Positions 1 to 12,715 of a DNA stretch of 64,000 bases are shown piece by piece. The stretch covers positions 21,165,718 to 21,229,717 of the forward strand of contig JALGPY010000004.1 of assembly GCA_023055425.1 (NCBI GenBank), read 5' to 3'. This DNA is from Linanthus parryae (taxonomy: Eukaryota > Streptophyta > Magnoliopsida > Ericales > Polemoniaceae). The notes beneath the pieces are model-generated. The model was not told the origin of the DNA. It did no database searches and was given only the letters and a program-made list of their open reading frames with translations. The translations under genes and the position numbers were made by a program. How positions within the stretch are numbered: position 1 is the stretch's first letter; every line of letters starts with the position of its first letter.

Positions 1-1413
1 AACAACTAATCTTGGGCAACAAGGCAAGGATTTTTTATGGAAACAACTCCGTGGAGAGGTCTGGGCCCCCAAGGGACCACACCTCTTGCCTTGTCGCCCA
101 AGTGAGGCACGGCCAAGGGCTTGGGCCGGCCCTAGCGCACGGCTTGGCCGCGCATGGGCTAGGCCGACCGGCCCAAGGTCGTGCCTTGGTCCTTTAGGGT
201 TTTTTCCAAAGACATGGAGAACCCTATTAGACTGTCTTGACCCTACCATATCCAAAAATAATTAAAAATGGACCAAGCGCGTTCAAATTGGATTTTAACT
301 GTTTATGCTCTTATTGCATGGTGATTGGATATAGCCTTAGGTCGTGGTTTGTTTTGGATGTTTATTTTGTGGTTTGTTTTAGGTCCTGCGAAGTGATCAA
401 CTTAATTTTATAATTAATTAAGCTTTACGGTATGCGAACCGGTCTTTTTTTCAACTTGTGACATCTTTTTATGTAGCCTAGATGCTAGCTAGAATTAGAT
501 AAAATAGATAATAGTCAAGACATGGAGAGAAATAAGCCTAAAGAAGGAGCATGGAGAAACCAAAAGATGGCGACAATACGCAAGAGCTATGGAACATGGA
601 CCAAAAGATGGAGGTACATGGAGATGAGCTTGCTGTTTTAGGATTCAAAGATATTATCATTGGCTTGAGAATATCTTAGATTAGAGGCCATATCCATATC
701 ACGTTAATTTTTTTTTTGTGATTGTTTATTTTTTATTGTCTCATTATTTGTTGTTGGTGTATGAATGATGCATGCAAAATTGATAATAAGATAATTAAAA
801 ACCTGGATCTTTTATTTGTGAGTTGGCCCAACTCAAAATAAGTAGATCAATTGATATGGATCAACAAAACAATTTAAAATTAAAAAAAGGAAAATCCTTG
901 ACTTTAAATATTGTGTTCTGCCTTCTTGTTACTTAAGCACTCTTCATGATCATGATTATCAAGGTCCTGCGTGCCAAATCAGGGTGACTTGATTTGTCAT
1001 GATTGTGTTGCGATGGCACAAACAAGTAATGTGAAACTGTTTAAGTAAGAGGTTGGACGCAACTGGATGATTTTAGTAAGATTAAAAGCCTAGAGGCAAC
1101 TAATTAAGATTATCCATGGGATGGATAAATAAGGAGTTATTTGCCCAATTGAACCAAGAGTTGCATAAGGATGCAATTGGAATTGTTCCTACCTAAATAA
1201 CTAATTTTGGGTGATTGCCAAGCAAGCTCAAAAGAAGTGAAATGGATCTTGGCACCCACAATAAATATAATGATATTTTCCGCATTAGTATTTGAGCGTT
1301 ATTAATCCGAGAAAAATATTGGGAGCAATGTTTAATAATTTAGCCATTATTAAATATAGTCAATTATTCATAAAAAATACCAAAACTTGTATATTTCATT
1401 GTGTAGAATTCCA
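1..1413 (+). other. Angela-I 5' untranslated leader (partial)
   Basis: This is the untranslated leader between primer-binding site and gag of the older plus-strand Angela element; its first part lies left of the window. It aligns by eye with the complete leader of Angela-II at about 14,050-15,446: the GC-rich stretch near 60-200, the A/T-rich middle, and the segment just before gag. Small open frames in the GC-rich stretch are not credible genes. The hairpin conserved in sister leaders is decayed here (only the right arm, near 50, is recognisable). Confidence 0.8.
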
Positions 1414-3911
1414 ATGGCAAACAACTGATCGATTTCATCACACTCCCTACGCTCTGTCCTTGAGAAGGACAAGCTTTCTGGAACCAACTTTCTAGACTGG
1501 TACAGGAACTTGGGAATAGTTCTCAAGCAAGAAAATAATACATACACTCTAGAGGAAGAAGTTCCTGAAGGTCCATAAAACAATTATGCCGCAGCCATGA
1601 AGGAACATCAAAAGATTGTTGACGATGCTAATGATGCGGCTTGCCTTATGCTTTGCACCATGACCTCTGAGCTCCAGAAGCAACATGAGAACATGGCTGC
1701 GTTTGATATGGTCATTCACTTAAAGCAGCTCTTCCAAGAGCAGGCAAGGGTTGAGCAGTATGAAGTTTCCAAGGCATTTTTCAATGTCATTTGTCAGAGG
1801 GAAACCCAGTGGGGCCTCACGTGCTCTGTATGATCGGGTACCTAGAGAGCCTCACACGCCTAGGGTTTCCCGTGGGCCAAGAGTTGGCGACTAATCTCAT
1901 CTTGCAATGGTTGCCTGACAGTTATGGACAGTTCATCAGGAACTATAACATGAATGAGATCATCAAACCTCTGCGAGATCTAATCAATATGTTGAGGACA
2001 GCTGAACAAACCATCAACAAGGGAAAAGCCAAGGACATAATTATGGTTAGAAAATGAAAGGGGAAAAGGTTTGCCTCTACCTCCAAAGGAAAAGGCAAGT
2101 CACTTGCCAAACCTAAGGAAGCTGCCCTTAAACCTAATGGTGGCATTGCCAAGGACGTGACTAAGGGTTATTGTCGCTACTGCAGTCAACCTGGACAAAA
2201 AGGAACTGCCCAAAGTATCAGGAGGATAAAAGGCTTTCAAATAGTGATTCGACCACCACCAAGTATTTTGGTTACAGATGTCAATATTACTTACTCTTCA
2301 TCTTGGGTATTGGATACTGGATGTGGATCTCACATTTATCGAAATGTGTAGGATCTAAATAAAATTATAAGATTAGCTAAACGAGAGATACATCTACGCG
2401 TTGAGAATGGAGCAAAGTTTGTTGCATTGGCTGTTGGCATGTACAAGTTGTCTATGCTTTCAGGATTAGTTTTAGAATTAAATATTTGCTATTTTGTGCC
2501 TGCTATGAGCATAAACATTATTTCTATTTCTTGTTTGGACTAGGAAGGTTTTACTATTTCAATAAAGGACAATTGTTGCTCCATTTATTTTGATAGTATT
2601 CACTATTGCAGTGCGCAGTTATTTAATGAATTGTATATCCTTTATCCAAATAATCCTATCTATAACATAAAAACCAAGAGGATTAAAATAAATGATTCAA
2701 TTCTTGCTTATCTATGGCACTGTCGTTTAGGCCACATAAACAAGAAACGTGTATCTCGACTCCATAAGGATGGATTTCTAGACTCATTTGATTTTGAATC
2801 ATATGAGACATGTGAAGCTTGTTTATTGGGAAAAATGTAAAAGTCCCCTTTCATTAAGTAATGAGAGAGGACTAGTAAGAAATTGCCGCTCGTGCATACT
2901 GATGTATGTGGGTCATCTTCCACGCCTGCCAGGGGTGGTTATGTCTACTTCATTACGTCTACTGATGATTTTAGTAGATATGGATTTGTATACCTTATGA
3001 AGGCCAAATCTGAATCCTTTGAAAAGTTCAAAGAATTCAAGAATGAAGTAGAGAAGCAACTTGGTAAAAGTATCAAGGCTCTACGATCAGATCATGGAGG
3101 GGAATACTTGAGCCAAGAGTTTGATGACTATCTTAGAGAGTATGGGATAATATCCCAACTCACTCCACCAGGAACGCCAAAACGGAATTCGCGTGTCCGA
3201 GAGGAGGAATCGAACAGTATTGGACATGGTTCGATCTATGACGTGTCAAACTCATATTCCATTATCATTTTGGGGCTACTCTCTATTATGTGCAGCTTTC
3301 ACCATTAACAGTGTTCCATCTAAATCTGTCATGAAGACTCCACATGAGATGTGGAGTGGGAGGTGTCCCTAAGTTTCGTTCATGAAGATTTAGGACTGCG
3401 ATGCCTATGTAAAGCGTTAACAATCAGACAAACTCGGGCCTGAGTCGGATAAGTGTAAGTTTGTGGGATACCCTAAGGAAACTAAGGGATATTATTTATA
3501 CAATCCGACTGGGAACGAAGTGTTTTTTGTTGCTCGGACCGACGTGTTTCTAGAAAGAGAATTTGTCTATAAAGAGGCAAGTGGGAGGACTGTATAACTT
3601 GGATAAATTCAATAACCACAAACTACTGATCCTATTATGGAACATGAACAACAACCACACAATTTTGTGGAGGAACCTGTTCAAGACACACAAGAGCTTC
3701 GTAGGTCCAGTAGAGTGCGCCAGGAGTCGGAGAGGTATGGAGTTCTCGTGACTGAGTCTAGTGACAGGTTGCTCATATATGATGATCCTACTACCTGTGG
3801 AGAGGCCATGAAAGGGCGTGACTCTCGGGCCATGGAATCGGATATGGAACCCTCGTATACCAACAAGGTATGGACTTTGGTGGAACCACCACAAGGGGCA
3901 CACCCCATAGA
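1414..3911 (+). pseudogene. gag-pol: Angela-I gag-pol, first part (gag, protease, integrase, start of RT), decayed
   Basis: This is the 5' two thirds of a Ty1/copia polyprotein. The gag ATG is at 1,414, but a stop follows at codon 5 and gag has further stops and frameshifts. Recognisable parts are gag (about 1,450-2,060, with the LSGTNFLDWYRN motif), a broken zinc knuckle (near 2,170), the protease motif VLDTGCGSH (near 2,310), the integrase HHCC region (about 2,730-2,840) and the integrase core (about 2,885-3,200). The frame reaches the RT-start motif TLVEPPQGAHPI and stops at 3,911, where Angela-II is inserted. The same element resumes in register at 20,815, so this is an interruption and not a deletion. 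It is nonfunctional. Confidence 0.88.
3907..3911. repeat. Left target-site duplication of Angela-II (ATAGA)
   Basis: ATAGA immediately precedes the TGTTGGAATAG start of the Angela-II 5' LTR. It is matched exactly by ATAGA at 20,810-20,814, after the 3' LTR. Removing the insert plus one copy joins the Angela-I RT codons in frame. Confidence 0.92.
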
Positions 3912-4208
3912 TGTTGGAATAGAAGCCCTAGAGGCAATCTAATTTTATTATGAATTGGCTAGAATAATCATTGTATTATTTATGGAGATATTGAATATAA
4001 TGAAGTCCTTCGGTTTAAAAATCGTGTTGTTTATCTTAAATATCCCTAGTCAAATATAATGATTAACAGGACGATCATCTATAGACTAGTATGGGGTTGG
4101 ATTGATATGGAGATGTCACGATCCAACACATGGGTATGTATTAAAGTAATGACATACCGATTTACCCAAATCCGAGAAGGCTACATACAAGTTAAGTAAA
4201 GTCAAAAG
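3912..4208 (+). repeat. Angela-II 5' LTR, first segment
   Basis: The LTR starts at TGTTGGAATAG. It matches 19,404 onward in the 3' LTR closely and is broken at 4,208 by the Angela-III insertion. Confidence 0.92.
4204..4208. repeat. Left target-site duplication of Angela-III (AAAAG)
   Basis: AAAAG here pairs with ACAAG at 12,711-12,715, a 4 of 5 match. The uninterrupted LTR of Angela-II reads ACAAG at this place (near 19,697), so the left copy has mutated. Confidence 0.85.
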
Positions 4209-5635
4209 TGTAGGGTTTTGATTCATGGATGCGCAACGGAAACAATAATTAACCATGCAAAACCCTCCAAGGATCACAAGTCAAGATACATAACGATGGT
4301 AAAGGAAGAAATCAATAACACACCTTAGGGTTCTCCTTTGATGACTTCAAACGCGAATTGTGTCACGTTCTCTATGGTTGATCCACGCCTAGAGTTGATT
4401 CCTAGATCTCCCACTCCTTGGTGCTAGCCCGGAAAGAGGAAGAGGAAGAAAAATCACGCAAAACGAGACAAACAAGGAGGTGTTTGGCCTCCTTGTGGCC
4501 GACGGGGACGGGCGGCGGGCTAGGGGCGGCGAGCTCCTAGCTTGCTTGCTCTCTTCTCTCTTTTTGTTCTCTCCCACTCTAGTTATGATCAATAATGAGC
4601 ATAAGTAATGGGAAGGAAGGAAGGAAGGAAGGTCATTTATATAGTCCAACAACTCCTTGCAACTACCTAAAGGACTTATTCTAGTCCTACTAGAATTCAA
4701 TTTAGTCCCTTCTTTGCAAATTAGTCCCTACTAAGTTTGCAAGGTTTTGCAAAGTGATCCTTCTAATTAATTAATCCAATTAATTAATTCCCAAATGTAG
4801 TTCAACTCTATATAGCGTGTGACCCCATAGGTTCTATCTAGTTGGTAGCAACTATTTGCTAATATGGAGCGGTTTCTAGCAAAACATCCATTCTAGCCAA
4901 CTAATAGAATAGTCATCTTGACAACCTTTGTACAAGTAATTGTCTCATCCCTTTGTCTCTATATCCGGATTGGACATAAGACATACAAGTCACACTCGTA
5001 TATCCAATCAATAGTTTCTCGATCCATGGGAATAGCCTTATTCGTGCAAATAACATCAATTTCCCATATTGATTTATTTGAGTCTGGCCAGACGTTATAT
5101 AAGCACTATCCCTCGAGTGGTCTAGGATATTTGCTCCCGTTATGTGGGAGGGACAAATTCTATCTACGTCCACTACGATCTCTAAGCTTGATTCTTATTG
5201 TATCCTGTACACGCCTTTATAACTACCCAGTTACGGTGTAGCGTTTAACGCTACCAAAATCACAATAATCCACAACTAGAATATCTAGTGACTTCAAGTC
5301 TAAGGATGACAATACCATTGCACCACGAGAAGCGCTTGTGACTCAACATAACGCGTATGTAGCCTTATCGGAGATGGGTCAATCCAGTGCGTCATTACCC
5401 TTAATGCACACCTATGTGTTGGATCGTGATATCTCCATATCAATCCAACCCCATACTAGTCTATAGATGATTGTCCCATTAATCATTATACTTGACTAGG
5501 GATATTTAAGATAAACAACACAATTGTAAATCTAAGGACTTCATTATATTAAATATCCAATAAATAATAAATGAATTTCTAGCCACAAACAAATTCATAC
5601 TAAACTAGATTGCCTCTAGGGCATCTATTCCAACA
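4209..5635 (-). repeat. Angela-III 3' LTR (1,427 bp)
   Basis: Read on the minus strand it begins TGTTGGAATAG (5,635) and ends AAAACCCTACA (4,209). It contains a TATA box, complement of 4,635-4,644, and a GGAA-type microsatellite near 4,611-4,632. It is nearly identical to the LTR at 11,279-12,710. Confidence 0.93.
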
Positions 5636-5646
5636 GTCTCCCACTT
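5636..5646 (-). other. Angela-III polypurine tract
   Basis: The minus strand reads AAGTGGGAGAC directly before the 3' LTR. This is the usual place for the plus-strand primer of reverse transcription. The same tract precedes the LTRs at 19,404, 22,160 and 27,747. Confidence 0.85.
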
Positions 5647-5649
5647 TCA

Positions 5650-8600
5650 CTAGAGCCAATCTGGCGCATCTCGTATGCCCACACTCCTAGCGTGCTCTTC
5701 ATGCTTCCACTGCGTGAGCGGCTTTGTAAGCGGGTCTGGAAGATTCTCATCTTTAGGAATCTTACATATCCGAACGTCTCCTCTATCGATAATATCTCTA
5801 ATCATATGAAACTTCCTGAGCACGTGCTTGGATTTCTGGTGTGACCTGGGTTCCTTTGATTGCGCGATCGCCCCAGTGTTGTCACAGTACAACTCAACTG
5901 GATCCGCAATACTAGGAACCACACCAAGTTCAGAAACAAACTTTCTGATCCAAACAGCTTCCTTTGCTGCGCCATTAGCAGCAATGTACTCAGCCTCTAT
6001 TGTAGAATCAGCCACCGTCTCTTGCTTGGAACTCTTCCAGCTCACGGCTGCTCCATTCAGGCAAAACACATATCCCGACTGTGATCTAAAGTCATCTCTG
6101 TCGGTTTGGAAGCTTGCATCAGTGTACCCCTTACACGCAACTCTTCTACACCGCCAAATATCAAGAAAGAATCCTTAGTTCTTCTCAAGTACTTTAGGAT
6201 GTTCTTGACTGCAATCCAGTGACTCTCACCTCGATTGGATTGGTATATGCTTGTCATACTCAAGGCATATGACACATCTGGTCTAGTACATAACATGATG
6301 TACATGATAGATCCTATGGCCGAGGCATAGGGAATTTTACTCATGCGTTCCTTCTCAATCTCATTGGAAGGAAAACCACTCTTCGAAAGAGTGATTCAAT
6401 GTGAGATGGGCAAGAATCCCTTCTTGGGATCTTGCATGTTGTACCGTTTCAACACCTTGTCAATATATGTACTCTGACTTAGGCCTAGAAGTCTCTTAGA
6501 TCTATCTCTATAGATCTTTATATCGAGTATATAGGCTTCTTACCCTAAGTCTTTCATTGAGAAACACTTCCCTAGCCAATCTTTAACAGATTGGAGCATG
6601 GGAACGTCGTTTCCAATGAGTAGTATGTCATCTACATACAAGACCAGAAAAGCTAAAGAGCTCCCACTAACCTTCTTGTAGACACAAGACTCATCTTCGT
6701 TTCTGATGAAGCCAAACTCTTTGACTACTTCATCAAAACGTCGATTCCAACTCCTAGAAGCTTGCTTTCAATCCATAAATGGATCGTTGCAGCTTACAGA
6801 CTTTGTTGGCTTGCATTGGATCCTCAAAACCCTCCGGATGTATCATATACACGTCCTCGAGGATATTCCCATAAAGGAATGTTGTTTTGACATCCATCTG
6901 CCAAATCTCATGGTCGTGGTATGCTGCAATCGCAAGTAGGATTCGGATGGATTTGGTCATAGCGACTGGTGAAAAGGTTTCATCATAGTCTATACCATGA
7001 ATCTGTCTGAATCCCTTAGCCACCAATCAGCCCTTATAGGTAATCACATTACCATCCATGTCGATCTTCTTCTTGAAGACCCACTTGCACCCTATGGGCC
7101 GCGCTCCTTCGGGTGGTTCCACCAAAGTCCATACTTTGTTGGTGTACATGGATTCCATCTCGGATCTCATGGCTTCTAGCCACTTCTGAGAGTCTGGGCC
7201 CTTCATGGCCTCTTCATAGGTAGTAGGCTCATCATCTATGAGCATCGTGTCACCGGAATCGGCCACGAGAAGTCCATACCTCTCGGGTTCCTGGCGCACT
7301 CTACTAGATCTACGAAGCTCTTGTGTTACCTGAACAGGTTGCTCCACAACCGTTTGTGGTTCCTGTTCATGTTCCATAATCGGTTCAGTGATTTGTGGTT
7401 CTTGAACCTCTTCAAGTTCTACAGTCCTCCAACTTGCTTCTTTAGAGACAAACCCTCTTTCTAGAAACACGCCGGTCCGAGCAACAAACACTTTGTTCTC
7501 GGTTGGATTGTAGAAGTAGTAACCCTTAGTTTCCTTAGGGTACCCCACAAATTTGCACTTATCCGATTTTGGCCCTAGCTTGTCTGATTGTAAACGTTTT
7601 ACATAGACATCGCAGCCCCAAATTCTCATGAACGACAGTGTGGGACGCCTCCCACTCCACATCTCATATGGTGTCTTCATGAATGATTTAGATGGAACAC
7701 GGTTAATGGTGAAATTTGCACTTAATAGAGCGTAGCCCCAAAATGATAATGGAAGATCGGTTTGACACATCATAGATCGAACCATATCCAATAGGGTTCG
7801 ATTCCTCCTCTCATACACGCCATTCCATTGTGGCGTTCCAGGTGGAGTGAGTTGGGACACGATCCCACACTCTCTAAGATAGTCGTAAAACTCTTGGCTT
7901 AAGTATTCTCCTCCACGATCCGATCGTAGAGCCTTGATGCTTTTGCCAAGTTGCTTCTCTACTTCATTCTTGAATTCTTTGAACACTTCAAAGGACTCGG
8001 ATTTTGCCCTCATAAGGTACACAAATCCATATCTACTGTAATCATCAGTAAATGTAATGAAGTAGACATAACCACCCCTGGCAGGCGTGGCAAATGGCCC
8101 ACACACATCAGTATGTATGAGTGCCAATTGCTCACTAGTCCTCGCACCTTTCTTATTGAAAGGGGACTTTGTCATTTTTCCCAATAAACAAGCCTCACAT
8201 GTCTCATACGATTCAAAATCAAATGAGTCTAGTAATCCATCCTTATGGAGTCTAGATACACGTTTCTCGTTTATGTGGCCTAAACGACAGTGCCATAAAT
8301 ACGCAGGATTTGAATCATTTATTCTAATCCGTTTGGTATTAATGTTGTAGACATGATTGCTTAGATCAAGGAAATATAGTCCATTAAATAATTGCGCACT
8401 AAAATAGTGAATATTATTTAAATAAAAGGAAAAACAATTGTTCTTTATTGAAATAATAAAACCATCCTTGTCCATACAAGAAATAGAAATAATGTTTCTG
8501 CTCATAGCAGGCACAAAATAGCAATTATTTAATTCTAAAACTAATCCTGAGGGCAGAGATAGCTCGCACACGCCTATGGCCAATGAAGCAACTTTTGCTC

Positions 8601-9600
8601 CATTCCCAACGCGCATATCTACCTCCCCTTTAGCCAATCTTTTACGTCTCTTTAGATCCTGCACATTTCGACAGATGTGAGATCCACATCCAGTATCTAA
8701 TACCCATGATGTAGAGACAGTTAAATTGACATCTACAACAAAAATACCTGGTGGTGGTGGAATCACTATTCCAAGCCTCTTGTCCTCCAGATATTTTGGG
8801 CAGTTCCTCCTACAGTGTCCAGGCTGACTGCAGTAGTGACACGCACCTTTAGTCACACCTTTGGCAATGCCACCAATAGGTTTAAGGGCAGGTTCCTTGG
8901 ACTTGGCAACTGACTTGCCTTTGCCCTTGGAGGATGAGGCAAACCTTTTGCCCTTTCCTTTCTGCACCATCATAATGGCTATTCCCTAACCCTTGTTGAT
9001 GCTCTGTTCAGCTGTCCTCAACATATTAAGTAAATCTGGCAATGGTTTCACGATCTCGTTCATGTTATAGTTCATGATGAACTGTCCATAACTCTCGGGC
9101 AATGATTGCAACACGAGATCGGTTTCCAACTCTTGGCCGACCAGGAACCCCAGTCGGGCGATATTCTCCAAGTACCCGATCATACGGAGTACATGGGGTC
9201 CCACCGGGATCCCTTCTGCCAGATGACACTTTAACAGTGCCTTAGAGACCTCATACCTCTCTACCCTTGCCTGCTCTTGGAAGAGCTGCTTCAGATGCTC
9301 GATCATATCGACATCATTCATGTTTTCGTGTTGCTTCTGAAGCTCAGAAGTCATGGTGCATAGCATAAGGCAGGCCGCATCATTAGCGTCATCAACACGC
9401 TTTTGATACGCCTTTAGGGCAGCAGGTGTTTGGTTCTCTGGACCTGCTGGAACATGCTCCTCTATTGCGTACAATTTCTTCTCTTTCTTGAGAACAATTC
9501 TCAAGTTTCTGTACCAATCGAGAAAGTTGGTTCCAGAGAGCTTGTCCTTCTCAAGGACAGATCGTAGGGAATGTTGTGAACTCGATGAGTTGTTTGCCAT
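5650..9600 (-). pseudogene. gag-pol: Angela-III gag-pol polyprotein, nearly intact with a few lesions
   Basis: This Ty1/copia polyprotein reads from ATG at 9,600 (MANNSSSSQHS) to the stop at 5,650. In order it has gag; a CCHC zinc knuckle of form CX2CX4HX4C near codon 252 (about 8,810-8,845); an aspartic protease with DTG near codon 302; the integrase HHCC finger (about 8,295-8,175) and core with D, D and E in the contexts HTDVCG, RSDRGG and VYERRN; RT from about 7,085 with YVDD at about 6,627-6,638; and RNase H ending near 5,650. The visible breaks are a TAG at 8,986-8,988 between gag and the knuckle, a TGA at 7,027-7,029, a one-base insertion near 6,766 in RT, and further damage in the RT-RNase H linker. 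The first two leave the frame unchanged. It acts, in family terms, inside cytoplasmic virus-like particles. It is defective as it stands. Confidence 0.92.
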
Positions 9601-11259
9601 TTGGAATTCTACAGAAGGAAAATACGCAAGTTTTAGTATTTGTGATTTTTTGACTATATTCGATAATGGCTAGTTTATCAAAATATAGCTCCCACTATTT
9701 TTCTACGGATTAATAACCGTCAAGATATTAATGCGGAAAATATCCTTATATTTTCTAGCGGGCCAAGATCCATGTTTCATCTCCTTATGAGCTTGCTTTG
9801 GCAAGTCACCCATAATTTTACTACTTTAGGTAGGAACAATTCCAATTGCATCCCTTATTCAACTCTTGGTTCGATCGGGCAAATAACTCCTTATTTATCC
9901 ATCCTTATTGATAATCCCAATTGATTGCCTCTAGGTTTCTTAATCATATTAATAGCTTAGTTGTGTTCAACCTCTTATTTAAACAGTTGCACATTACTAG
10001 GTTGTGCCATCGCATTCCATCATTATCAACCAAGTCGACATGCTTTGGCACGCACGAACTTGATAAATAATGATGATCATGAGTGTTTAAATAACGAGAA
10101 GGCAAGAACACAATATTTGAATTTTGAGGGATTTTAAAATTCAATTTTAATTGTTTTGTTGATCAAAATCAACTAATCTATCTATTTGAGTTTGGGAAAA
10201 ACTCCAAATAATAGATCCGGGTTGTCTAATTATCTTATTATCCTAATTGCATGCATCATCCATACACCAACCACAAAATAATAAGACTATAAAGTAAACA
10301 ACCACAAAAACAAAAATAAACGTGATGTGGATATGGCCTTTTCTAGACTAAGATAATTCCAAGCCAATGAAATTATCTATGAACCCTAAAAGCAAACACA
10401 TCTCCATGCGTCTTTATCTTTTGGTCCATCCTTCATTGTCATGTGGAATGCTCCATGCTCCATGCTCCATCTTTTGTGGCTCCTTTCGGCTTTGGGCTTC
10501 TTTTCTTCAATCTTGGCTAACAATCTACTTTATCTAGCACTATCTAACTTCTATACTAAATAAAATAAATCTCACAAGTTGAGAAAAAAAATGGCACGCA
10601 GGACATAAAACGCTAATTAATTATTACAATTAATTGATCAGCTCGCAGGCCGTAAACCAAACCACAAAAATTAAACATCCACATCAAACCACATCCTAAG
10701 GCCATATCCAATCACCATGCGATTTGCACATATACAGTTAAAATCCAATTTTTAAAGCGCTTGGTCAATTTTAATTGATTTTAGGATTTCTAGGGTTAAA
10801 ACGGTCCATGGGCCCAACAATCAAATTGACCGGGCCCAAAAAGGTGAACCGCAAGGCCCTAGGGCCGGCCCGACCCATAACCCACGCGGCTAGGCCGCGC
10901 CCGGCCCCTAGGGCGGCCAAGACTTGGGCGGCAAGCAAGAGGGGCGGTCCCCTAGGGGGCCGAACCTCCTATAGGGAGTTGTTTCCAAAACAACTCCCTT
11001 GCTTGGTGCCCAAGTTTGGTTGTTTCCTTGTTTTGGAAGAACTTCTTCTTTCCCAAGGATGCCCAAACCCTAGATCTAAGATCCTAAAATTTCTCAAACT
11101 CACTAATTCATGCATCTAATGCAAAAATTGGATCTTTTTATGAAAGATTATTGACAAATTGCATCCCATGCTTGATTTGTCTTGTTTCACGCGATAAACA
11201 ATCAATTTAAGGTGTAAACAACCAAAACGTAACACATAAACCACGTTTATGCTCTACGA
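9601..11259 (-). other. Angela-III 5' untranslated leader
   Basis: This is about 1.65 kb between PBS and gag on the minus strand. It is homologous to 13,839-15,446. It holds the conserved hairpin at 10,974-10,998 within a GC-rich block (about 10,800-11,000). I see no credible gene in it. Confidence 0.85.
10974..10998 (-). other. Conserved leader hairpin, 11-bp perfect stem (Angela-III)
   Basis: The arms GGGAGTTGTTT and AAACAACTCCC are exactly complementary around a 3-base loop. An equivalent hairpin sits at 14,087-14,112 in Angela-II, about the same distance downstream of the PBS. It is a candidate packaging or dimerisation signal; that role is inference. Confidence 0.7.
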
Positions 11260-11277
11260 CATGTGGCTTTGATACCA
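11260..11277 (-). other. Angela-III primer-binding site (initiator tRNA-Met type)
   Basis: The minus strand reads TGGTATCAAAGCCACATG one base after the LTR end. It is close to TGGTATCAGAGCC, the complement of the plant initiator tRNA-Met 3' end used by Copia elements. Confidence 0.88.
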
Positions 11278-11541
11278 CTGTAGGGTTTTGATTCATGGAT
11301 GCGCAACGGAAAAAATAATTAACCATTCAAAACCCTCCAAGGATCACAAGTCAAGAGACATAACGATAGTAAAGGAAGAAATCAATAATACACCTTAGGG
11401 TTCTCCTTTGATGACTTCAAACGCGAATTGTGTCACGTTCTCTATGGTTGATCCACGCCTAGAGTTGATTCCTATATCTCCCACTCCTTGGTGCTAGCCC
11501 GGAAAGAGGAAGAGGAAGAAAAATCACGCAAAACGAGACGA

Positions 11542-11566
11542 ACAAGGAGGTGTTCGGCCTCCTTGT
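11542..11566 (-). other. R-U5 stem-loop with conserved CCGAAC loop (Angela-III)
   Basis: The perfect 9-bp arms ACAAGGAGG and CCTCCTTGT enclose, on the minus strand, CCGAACA. The same stem-loop is at 13,535-13,561 and 20,522-20,548. It lies downstream of the TATA box, so it is transcribed. Confidence 0.6.
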
Positions 11567-11710
11567 GGCCGACGGGGACGGGCGGCGGGCTAGGGGCAGC
11601 AAGCTCCTAGCTTGCTTGCTCTCTTCTCTCCTTTTTTTCTCTCCCACTCTAGTTATGATCAATAATGAGCATAAGTTATGGGAAGGAAGTAAGGAAGGAA
11701 GGAAGGTCCA

Positions 11711-11717
11711 TTATATA
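11711..11717 (-). promoter_or_regulatory. Angela-III TATA box
   Basis: The minus strand reads GGACTATATAATGG, the same place and context as the TATAs at 13,401 and 20,388. The expected start of transcription is about 30 bases downstream, toward lower coordinates. Confidence 0.7.
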
Positions 11718-12710
11718 GTCCAACAACTCCTTGCCAACTACCTAAAGGACTTATTCTAGTCCTACTAAAATTCAATTTAGTCCCTTCCTTGCAAATTAGT
11801 CCCTACTAAGTTTGCAAGGTTTTGCAAAGTGATCCTTCTAATTAATTAATCCAATAAATTAATTCCCAAATCTAGTTCAACTCTATATAGCGTGTGACCC
11901 CATAGGTTCTATCTAGTTGGTAGCAACTATTTGCTAATATGGAGCGGTTTCTAGCAAAACATCCATTCTAGCCAGCTAATAGAATAGTCATCTTGACAAC
12001 CTTTGTACAAGTAATTGTCTCATCCCTTTGTCTCTATATTCGGATTGGACACGAGACATACAATTCACACTCATATATCCAATCCATAGTTTCTCGATCC
12101 ATGGGAATAGCCTTATTCGTGCAAATAACATCAATATCCCATATTGATTTATTTGAGTCTGGCCAGACATTCTATAAGAACTATCCCTCGAGTGGCCTAG
12201 GATATTTGCTCCCGTTATGTGGGAGGGACAAATTCTATCTACGTCCTCTACGATCTCTAAGCTTGCTTGTTATTGTATCCAGTACACGCCTTTATAACTA
12301 CCCAGTTACGGTGTAGCGTTTAACGCTACCAAAATCACAATAATCCACAACTAGAATATCTAGTGACTTCAAGTCTAAGGATGACAATACCATTGCACCG
12401 CGAGAAGCGCTTGTGACTCAACATAACGTGTATGTAGCCTTCTCGGAGATGGGTCAATCCAGTGCGTCATTACCCTTAATGCACACCTATGTGTTGGATC
12501 GTGATATCTCCATATCAATCCAACCCCATACTAGTCTATAGATGATTGTCCCATTAATCATTATACTTGACTAGGGATATTTAAGATAAACAGCACAATT
12601 GTAAATCTAATGACTTCATTATATTAAATATCCAATAAATAATAAATGAATTTCTAGCCACAAACAAATTCATACTAAACTAGATTGCCTCTAGGGCATC
12701 TATTCCAACA

Positions 12711-12715
12711 ACAAG
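12711..12715. repeat. Right target-site duplication of Angela-III (ACAAG)
   Basis: ACAAG follows the TATTCCAACA end of the insert. It is the first bases of the resumed Angela-II LTR and pairs with AAAAG at 4,204-4,208. Confidence 0.85.

Larger units (their letters stand above)
4209..12710 (-). mobile_element. Angela-III, full-length Ty1/copia element on the minus strand, youngest of the Angela nest
   Basis: This complete element is inserted in the 5' LTR of Angela-II in opposite orientation. Its LTRs (4,209-5,635 and 11,279-12,710) are nearly identical by eye, which implies recent insertion. The PBS is at 11,260-11,277, the polypurine tract at 5,636-5,646, and gag-pol runs from 9,600 down to 5,650. 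The polyprotein is largely in one frame with a few point lesions. It is the best preserved Angela copy here, as expected for the innermost insertion. Confidence 0.94.
11279..12710 (-). repeat. Angela-III 5' LTR (1,432 bp)
   Basis: On the minus strand it begins TGTTGGAATAG at 12,710 and ends CCCTACA at 11,279, next to the PBS. It carries the promoter of this element and differs from its partner at 4,209-5,635 by scattered single bases. Confidence 0.93.

Noticed and set aside
12..197. A small open frame in the GC-rich leader
   Set aside because: Not kept in the homologous leaders of Angela-II and -III.
7951..8350. Plus-strand open frames opposite Angela-III pol
   Set aside because: They are shadows of the minus-strand integrase coding sequence.
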